This document shows, one piece after another, positions 12,480 to 16,538 of a DNA stretch of 16,538 nucleotides. Made by a program: the position numbers and the translations under genes. How positions within the stretch are numbered: the first letter of the stretch is position 1; each line of letters opens with the position of its first letter. The notes under the pieces were generated by a model, which saw only the letters and a list, made by a program, of their open reading frames with translations, was not told the origin of the DNA and ran no database searches. This DNA comes from Peptococcaceae bacterium UBA7185 (lineage in GTDB: Bacteria; Bacillota; Peptococcia; Peptococcales; Peptococcaceae). The stretch spans positions 1 to 16,538 of the forward strand of contig DKVF01000069.1 of the NCBI GenBank assembly GCA_002491065.1. Direction: 5' to 3'.

Positions 12480-13433
12480 ATGCCCGATTATCGTGATTAT
12501 GCGCCGTGGTTGGAGGCGCGCTACGGAGAACGTGTATATAAAGTGCCTTTGAATATTCCCGGTGGCACCTGTCCCAATCGCGACGGGACGGTGGGCGTCG
12601 GAGGCTGTATTTTTTGTGAATCATCGGGTTCTGGTTTTCAGTGCTTACCGGACACAATGACGATTCGTGAACAATGGGCGGAGAATAAAGCCTTTTATGA
12701 ACGGCGTTTTCATGCGCATAAATTCATCAGCTATTTGCAAACCTATACCAATACCTATATGCCTTTGGCACAATTTCAGGAAACGGTGCTGGCGGCCATT
12801 GATGATGAAGATTTGGTGGGACTTGCTATTTCTACGCGACCTGATTGCGTAAATGATGCCTATTTAGAATTTTTGGCGGAAGTAAAAGCCAGCAGGAATT
12901 TGGATATTGATATTGAATTAGGATTACAGACGGTAAATTACCATAATTTGGTTGACATCAACAGGGGACATACGTTGGCAGAATATATTGATGCTGTGCT
13001 GCGGATCAAGCGCTATGGACTGAGCACGACTGCTCATGTCATTCTCAATCTTCCCGGTGATACAGAACTGGATGTGATAGAGACTGCCAAAATTATTTCT
13101 GCATTGGGCGTAGATTTTGTGAAGCTGCATTCGTTATATGTGGTCAGAGGCACAGAGCTTGGCCGCCGTTATGAGGCGGGCGAGTTTGTTATGATTTCGC
13201 TTAAGGAATATGTGGAGCGGGTTGTTACATTTTTAGAATATCTCTCCCCTGAGATTGTTATCCAAAGGCTGGTTGGGAAAGGTCCACAGGATGATAGTCT
13301 GCTGTTCTGTAACTGGGATACAAGCTGGTGGAAGATAAAAGATGCCATTGATGCAGAGTTTTTAGCACGCAATTCACGACAAGGAAGTAAGTTTGATTAT
13401 CTGAATGGAAAAGCGGTTATGGGGAAATTCTAA
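12480..13433 (+). CDS. radical SAM protein, TIGR01212 (YhcC) family
   Basis: The cluster-binding motif is C31-x11-C43-x2-C46 (CPNRDGTVGVGGCIFC), the wide-spaced form of the TIGR01212/YhcC group, related to the Elp3-type radical SAM domain, instead of the common CX3CX2C. Further family stretches are SYLQTYTNTY (~84), LAISTRPDC (~115), ELGLQT (~145), GHTLAEY and VILNLPGDTE (~185). Length (317) is normal. There is no SPASM-like cysteine cluster at the C-terminus. The enzyme must use a 4Fe-4S cluster and S-adenosylmethionine; its substrate is not known for the family. A G-run in the end of cvpA serves as ribosome site, so translation is coupled. Confidence 0.92.
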   Translation: MPDYRDYAPWLEARYGERVYKVPLNIPGGTCPNRDGTVGVGGCIFCESSGSGFQCLPDTMTIREQWAENKAFYERRFHAHKFISYLQTYTNTYMPLAQFQETVLAAIDDEDLVGLAISTRPDCVNDAYLEFLAEVKASRNLDIDIELGLQTVNYHNLVDINRGHTLAEYIDAVLRIKRYGLSTTAHVILNLPGDTELDVIETAKIISALGVDFVKLHSLYVVRGTELGRRYEAGEFVMISLKEYVERVVTFLEYLSPEIVIQRLVGKGPQDDSLLFCNWDTSWWKIKDAIDAEFLARNSRQGSKFDYLNGKAVMGKF

Positions 13434-13439
13434 GGAGAT

Positions 13440-13538
13440 GTGTTGAATTTCCTCAGCGGTGCAGCCGATGTGAAAAAACAGGCTGCTTTCAACCGCAGAC
13501 CTGCCGTTAGGATTATACGAGCGGGGGTAGGAATATGA
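13440..13538 (+). CDS. possible 32-residue coupling peptide (doubtful)
   Basis: GTG-TTG codons at 13440-13445 follow AAGGAG closely. They open a 32-codon frame (MLNFLSGAADVKKQAAFNRR...) whose TGA overlaps the HEAT-gene start as ATGA. It fills exactly the 101-nt gap. The start codons are poor, the spacing is short, and no family is known, so chance is likely. Confidence 0.2.
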   Translation: MLNFLSGAADVKKQAAFNRRPAVRIIRAGVGI

Positions 13539-14506
13539 TTCCATTTAGAAGTAAAAAGTATCAACGGCAGCAAATGCTGCAAAATCAAACCGATATTGCG
13601 CAGGTGGCCAGTCAATGGATTCTGCGCCGCGATCAGCTGCCCGAGTATCGTTTTGCGCTTGAATTGATGAGTCAGGCAGACAGAGAGGAAATGTTCTGGC
13701 GATATTGGGATGAATTGGACAGCTTTGCGCAGCGAGATTTGGCGAAAGCCACATTTCAGGATTACTGGTTCAAATTGATAGCTGATTATGGGGATTTGTC
13801 TGTGCGGCAAAAAGGCCAGGCGTTGGAAGCCTTGGGCTATATCCATGATCCAAATGTGGTGGAGTTTTTGATGCAGGAAATGCGCCGGAATAATGAAAGC
13901 TTGCGTCTGGCAGCTGCCGGCGCACTGAAGAAACAGGATCCGGTGCTGGTGATAGAGCCGATGCTGGATGCCTTAAACAAACCGGAAAATTTTCTGGCTT
14001 CCCGCATTTATGATGTATTGCAGGCATTAGGACCTAAATTGGTTCCCATCATTCTGCAGAAGCTTCCACAAGCTGATGTACAGGGAAAAATGGTTATGGT
14101 GCAGTTGTTGGGCTCGTTTGGCGACAGCAGTGTCATACCGGTGCTGACTGATTTGTTGCATACAGAAAATTATTTATTGAAGAAAATGACGGTAGAGGCC
14201 CTTGGGCAAATGGAAGATAGCTCGGTAGTGCCCATTCTGTCCCGGCTTTTGACCGATGAAAATTGGCAGATTCGTCTTTTGGCAGCAGAGGCTATCGGCA
14301 AGGGAAAACATATCCAGGCGTGCCCAGCACTCAGAGAGGCTTTTTATTGTGAGCCAGATGGTTTAGTGAAAGAAATTATGGAAGAAATTTTATCTACTTT
14401 AGATGATAGCAATGAAACAATTACCTATTTATGGAGCAGACGAAGGAGTACACAAGACAATGGACGAAGTAGAACAAGTTATGGAGAATATGGACTTACA
14501 ACCTGA
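13535..14506 (+). CDS. HEAT-repeat protein
   Basis: The 323 residues start with a helical region of ~85 residues without clear repeats. Then come at least five HEAT/PBS-lyase-like helical hairpins (~88-290), for example GQALEALGYIHDPNVVEFL, VMVQLLGSFGDSSVIPVLTD, MTVEALGQMEDSSVVPILSR and LAAEAIGKGKHIQACPAL. Such repeats form a curved scaffold for binding proteins. No catalytic motif, signal peptide or membrane segment is seen. The last ~30 residues (ITYLWSRRRSTQDNGRSRTS...) look unlike the rest and lie on sequence that also encodes the start of the MscS protein, with a 47-nt overlap. The tail may be there only because the stop lies inside the next gene. Confidence 0.85.
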   Translation: MIPFRSKKYQRQQMLQNQTDIAQVASQWILRRDQLPEYRFALELMSQADREEMFWRYWDELDSFAQRDLAKATFQDYWFKLIADYGDLSVRQKGQALEALGYIHDPNVVEFLMQEMRRNNESLRLAAAGALKKQDPVLVIEPMLDALNKPENFLASRIYDVLQALGPKLVPIILQKLPQADVQGKMVMVQLLGSFGDSSVIPVLTDLLHTENYLLKKMTVEALGQMEDSSVVPILSRLLTDENWQIRLLAAEAIGKGKHIQACPALREAFYCEPDGLVKEIMEEILSTLDDSNETITYLWSRRRSTQDNGRSRTSYGEYGLTT

Positions 14507-15365
14507 TCCGGAGGTGACGAAGTATTTATTTGGACTCTTTTCCAAAGAGGCACTGTGGAGTTATGCAGGAATTGCCGTAAAAATTATGATCGTGGTCATA
14601 CTGGTGCTTTTGATTCGGCAGATTGCCTGTCACTTGATTGATAAGTTGTTTCGCAATCGCCTTACAATGACGTTGAGCAAAAATGACGCGGTAGCATTGG
14701 AGGAAAAGAGGTTACATACATTATCAAAGCTTTTTAAGAGTATTGTCAGCTACGTGCTATATTTTATAGGCATTATCACTTGCTTGGATATGATAGGGTT
14801 TTCAGTGACGACCATCATTGCCGGTGCGGGGGTAGTCAGTCTGGCGGTAGCCTTTGGCGCGCAGAGTATTGTACAGGATTTGATGAGCGGGATTTTTATT
14901 GTACTGGAGGATCAGTATGCCGTAGGTGAATATGTCCAGATTGATACTGTGCTGGGCCAGGTGAAAGAGATCGGGATGAAAACGACAAAAGTGCAGACAG
15001 TGGACGGGCATCTGATGATTATTGCCAATGGCAGTATTGGTAAGGTAATTAATTACAGTCGAGCTGCGCAGAGAGGTTTTGTGGATGTCGGGATTGCCTA
15101 TGAAGAGAATTTAGAGCATGCCATTGCTGTCATGCAGCAAGCCTGTGATAGAGTAGCGCAGCAATATCAGGAAGATTTGGAGGAGCAACCCAACGTGGTG
15201 GGCGCCATTGCGCTGGCAGATTCCGCTGTGACAGTGCGGGCTACCTTTACAGCGTGGAATTGGAAGCAATTGCCCATTGAGCGAGAATTGCGTAAAGAAA
15301 TAAAAGCAGCGTTAGAAGCAGCAAATGTGGAAATATCTTATCCTAAAATTCAGTTGATAAAATAA
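14460..15365 (+). CDS. MscS-family mechanosensitive channel
   Basis: The ATG at 14460 is taken because AAGGAG (14443-14448) lies before it; ATGs at 14403 and 14412 have no site. The product is 301 residues: an acidic N-terminus, membrane helices at ~30-55 and ~85-105, and the pore helix with GAGVVSLAVAFGAQSIVQDL (Gly/Ala pattern of TM3). It continues into MSGIFIVLEDQYAVGEYVQI of the beta domain and ends in the alpha/beta domain (SYPKIQL). This is the compact three-helix MscS plan. The channel opens under membrane tension in osmotic downshock. The gene starts inside the HEAT-protein gene in another frame and is followed after 19 nt by the DUF951 gene. Confidence 0.93.
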   Translation: MDEVEQVMENMDLQPDPEVTKYLFGLFSKEALWSYAGIAVKIMIVVILVLLIRQIACHLIDKLFRNRLTMTLSKNDAVALEEKRLHTLSKLFKSIVSYVLYFIGIITCLDMIGFSVTTIIAGAGVVSLAVAFGAQSIVQDLMSGIFIVLEDQYAVGEYVQIDTVLGQVKEIGMKTTKVQTVDGHLMIIANGSIGKVINYSRAAQRGFVDVGIAYEENLEHAIAVMQQACDRVAQQYQEDLEEQPNVVGAIALADSAVTVRATFTAWNWKQLPIERELRKEIKAALEAANVEISYPKIQLIK

Positions 15366-15384
15366 AGAAAGGGAGCTGACAAGT

Positions 15385-15612
15385 ATGCCAATGAAATTGT
15401 ATGTGGGTGATATTGTGCAGACTCGCAAAAATCATCCCTGTGGCGGCAATCAGTGGGAGATTATGCGCGTGGGGATGGATTTTCGTATCCGCTGTACCAA
15501 TTGCGGGCATCAAGTGTGGATTCCCCGTGTAAAATTAGAAAAATCCATTAAAAAAGTATTGCTGTCTCACGCACCAGCGGAGTCGGCAGCCTCTACAGAG
15601 CAAAATGAATAA
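15385..15612 (+). CDS. DUF951-family small protein
   Basis: The 75-residue protein starts after GGGAG at 9 nt. MKLYVGDIVQTRKNHPCGGN, then WEIMRVGMDFRIRCTNCGHQ, then VWIPRVKLEK is the DUF951 pattern. H17, C19, C37 and C40 could bind zinc (HPC and CTNC). The beta-rich, basic body suggests nucleic acid binding, but no function is established. The C-terminal ~20 residues are low-complexity. It closes the gene run that begins at nfo and is followed by a terminator. Confidence 0.93.
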   Translation: MPMKLYVGDIVQTRKNHPCGGNQWEIMRVGMDFRIRCTNCGHQVWIPRVKLEKSIKKVLLSHAPAESAASTEQNE

Positions 15613-15624
15613 ATTGCAAAAAAC

Positions 15625-15667
15625 GGGCAAATTTCTATTACATCATATAGAAGTTTGTCTATTTTTT
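15625..15667 (+). terminator. terminator after DUF951
   Basis: GGGCAAATTTCTAT (15625-15638) pairs with ATAGAAGTTTGTCT (right arm ending 15660), with wobbles and a six-base loop, followed by ATTTTTT. Confidence 0.75.
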
Positions 15668-15782
15668 ATGCCAGGTACGGAGTCAAATTGAAAAAGTGAT
15701 TATTTTTTGCTTCATAAGTGCATACTATGAAAACAAAGTTAAAAAAAATTGTTGATTGTATGCATTTATGGAGGTGGTCAAT

Positions 15783-15977
15783 GTGGACTTGGCGTTGGAA
15801 TTGGAGGAAGCGCGGAATCAATGGCACAATGCGCAGAGTGTGTATAATGAGGTAAGCGATCCGGCGTTGATTGATGCAGTAATTTATCAGGTAATGGCAG
15901 CGGAACGACGTTACGAATATTTGTTGCGCTTGGCAAAGTGCGAATCCTTGACTTGTGAAAATATTCCAGTTCGCTGA
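15783..15977 (+). CDS. DUF2508-family protein (YaaL-like)
   Basis: The GTG at 15783 lies 8 nt after GGAGG and gives 64 residues; the ATG at 15756 has no site and would include the site itself. DPALIDAVIYQVMAAERRYE followed by YLLRLAK is the DUF2508 signature of B. subtilis YaaL. The family is a short helical cytoplasmic protein of unknown role, usually found between recR and bofA. Here too bofA follows, at 59 nt, with a small hairpin (GGCAG/CTGCC) in the gap; recR is not in this place. Confidence 0.88.
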   Translation: MDLALELEEARNQWHNAQSVYNEVSDPALIDAVIYQVMAAERRYEYLLRLAKCESLTCENIPVR

Positions 15978-16036
15978 CATAACAGGCAGTCCTGCCGCAT
16001 AGGATAAAACAGAATAAAATGCCGGGGGGATCTGTT

Positions 16037-16309
16037 ATGACGCATATCCAGATGGAGACTGTATTGTTTGTTTTTTTTGCTGTGGCTTTGATTTTTCTCA
16101 TAGCCCGTCTGGCCACTGCGCCAGTGCAGATGATGCTGAAGTTGTTGTTAAATTCAGTATTATCAGTGGTGATTTTGTGCTTTATCAGTATTGTTGGCGA
16201 GTACTGGGGCATACATTTGCCGATTAATCCGGTAACGGTTCTATTGGTGGCGATATTAGGTCTGCCGGGTTTATTATTGATTTCTGTACTGTATTTTCTT
16301 TTAATTTGA
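16037..16309 (+). CDS. BofA-family protein (pro-sigma-K processing inhibitor-like)
   Basis: The ATG at 16037 follows GGGGGG. The 90 residues hold two or three membrane helices (~6-28, ~32-55, ~68-90) and the conserved C-terminal stretch LPINPVTVLLVAILGLPGLL of BofA. In B. subtilis BofA holds the SpoIVFB protease inactive in the outer forespore membrane. Homologues also occur in bacteria without a sigma-K checkpoint, so presence of the gene hints at, but does not prove, a spore-forming ancestry. It follows DUF2508 as in B. subtilis. Confidence 0.9.
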   Translation: MTHIQMETVLFVFFAVALIFLIARLATAPVQMMLKLLLNSVLSVVILCFISIVGEYWGIHLPINPVTVLLVAILGLPGLLLISVLYFLLI

Positions 16310-16334
16310 GCAAAAAATTCACAAGAAACATGAA

Positions 16335-16385
16335 ACCCTAATAGAAGGATCCTGTGTGGAGAGAGTACTTCTATTGGGGTTTGTG
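16335..16385 (+). terminator. bofA terminator
   Basis: ACCCTAATAGAAG (from 16335) pairs with CTTCTATTGGGGT (16368-16380) with one wobble, then TTGTGTT. The U-tract is poor. The stem resembles that of the hairpin at 1803-1844. Confidence 0.6.
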
Positions 16386-16390
16386 TTAGG

Positions 16391-16440
16391 CTGTTAGAAA
16401 TTGTTTACTTCATCGCATGCTTGCGATGTGATGATAACAG
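16391..16440. repeat. nested hairpin
   Basis: CTGTTA (16391-16396) pairs with TAACAG (16435-16440). Inside lies a 7-bp stem CATCGCA/TGCGATG (16411-16428) with loop TGCT. No U-tract follows; the role is unknown. Confidence 0.4.
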
Positions 16441-16455
16441 GAAACAAACGTCAAA

Positions 16456-16505
16456 AAACGCAGCAACGTAATCGTTATAGATTGCGTCGCTGCGTTTCTT
16501 TTTCG
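16456..16505. terminator. long bidirectional terminator
   Basis: An 18-position stem (16456-16473 with 16480-16497; one mismatch, one wobble) with GC-rich core AAACGCAGC has CTTTTT after it on the plus strand and a T-run on the minus strand. It probably stops a convergent gene beyond the window too. Confidence 0.75.
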
Positions 16506-16538
16506 AACGCAGTATTTTTTCGGCTCTACGTCAAATGT

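Noticed and set aside
12480..13433. The radical SAM gene as the missing SCIFF maturase
   Set aside because: Its cluster motif is CX11CX2C of the TIGR01212/YhcC type and it lacks the C-terminal SPASM cysteines of SCIFF maturases. It lies 2.5 kb away in an unrelated operon on the other strand.

Overview
The window is chromosomal DNA of a low-to-moderate GC Bacillota, probably a Clostridia- or Negativicutes-like anaerobe. The evidence is: purine-rich Shine-Dalgarno sites, a large SRP RNA with an Alu domain, a six-cysteine SCIFF ranthipeptide, a DUF2508-BofA pair (as in yaaL-bofA of Bacillus subtilis), and DUF951 and CvpA proteins. The exact lineage cannot be fixed from the sequence. No rRNA, CRISPR array or intact transposon was seen.

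Left end (1-640): a decayed C-terminal piece of a tyrosine recombinase lies beside a tRNA-Ser(GGA) on the minus strand. A bidirectional terminator and a tandem 11-bp repeat separate them. This looks like the scar of an element that once used the tRNA as its integration site.

Accessory part (640-6250, plus strand): a monocistronic gene for a 67-residue protein made of two copies of a CX15C unit; a small helical protein; then a LysR regulator, a signal-peptide-less arylsulfate sulfotransferase-like propeller protein, and an SLC13/DASS-type anion permease. The last three each have their own control elements, including inverted repeats at the lysR and sulfotransferase promoters and a long, almost perfect hairpin before the permease. 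They look like one regulated unit for uptake and conversion of an organic anion, possibly an aryl sulfate. The substrate is not shown.

Middle (6270-9990): the SRP RNA gene with its promoter (plus strand), facing a minus-strand operon of a nitroreductase, a YjjG-like HAD phosphatase and a 580-residue protein with a pRiA4b ORF-3-like N-terminus. Upstream of these, on the same strand, is a separately terminated 46-residue SCIFF peptide gene. No SCIFF maturase is visible in the window.

Right part (10090-15670, plus strand): a tight gene run, probably one operon with possible internal starts: nfo (endonuclease IV), an AlkD-like DNA glycosylase, CvpA, a TIGR01212-type radical SAM enzyme, a HEAT-repeat protein, a MscS channel and DUF951. 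The first two form a base excision repair pair 3 nt apart. After a terminator comes DUF2508-BofA, then strong hairpins at the end of the window.
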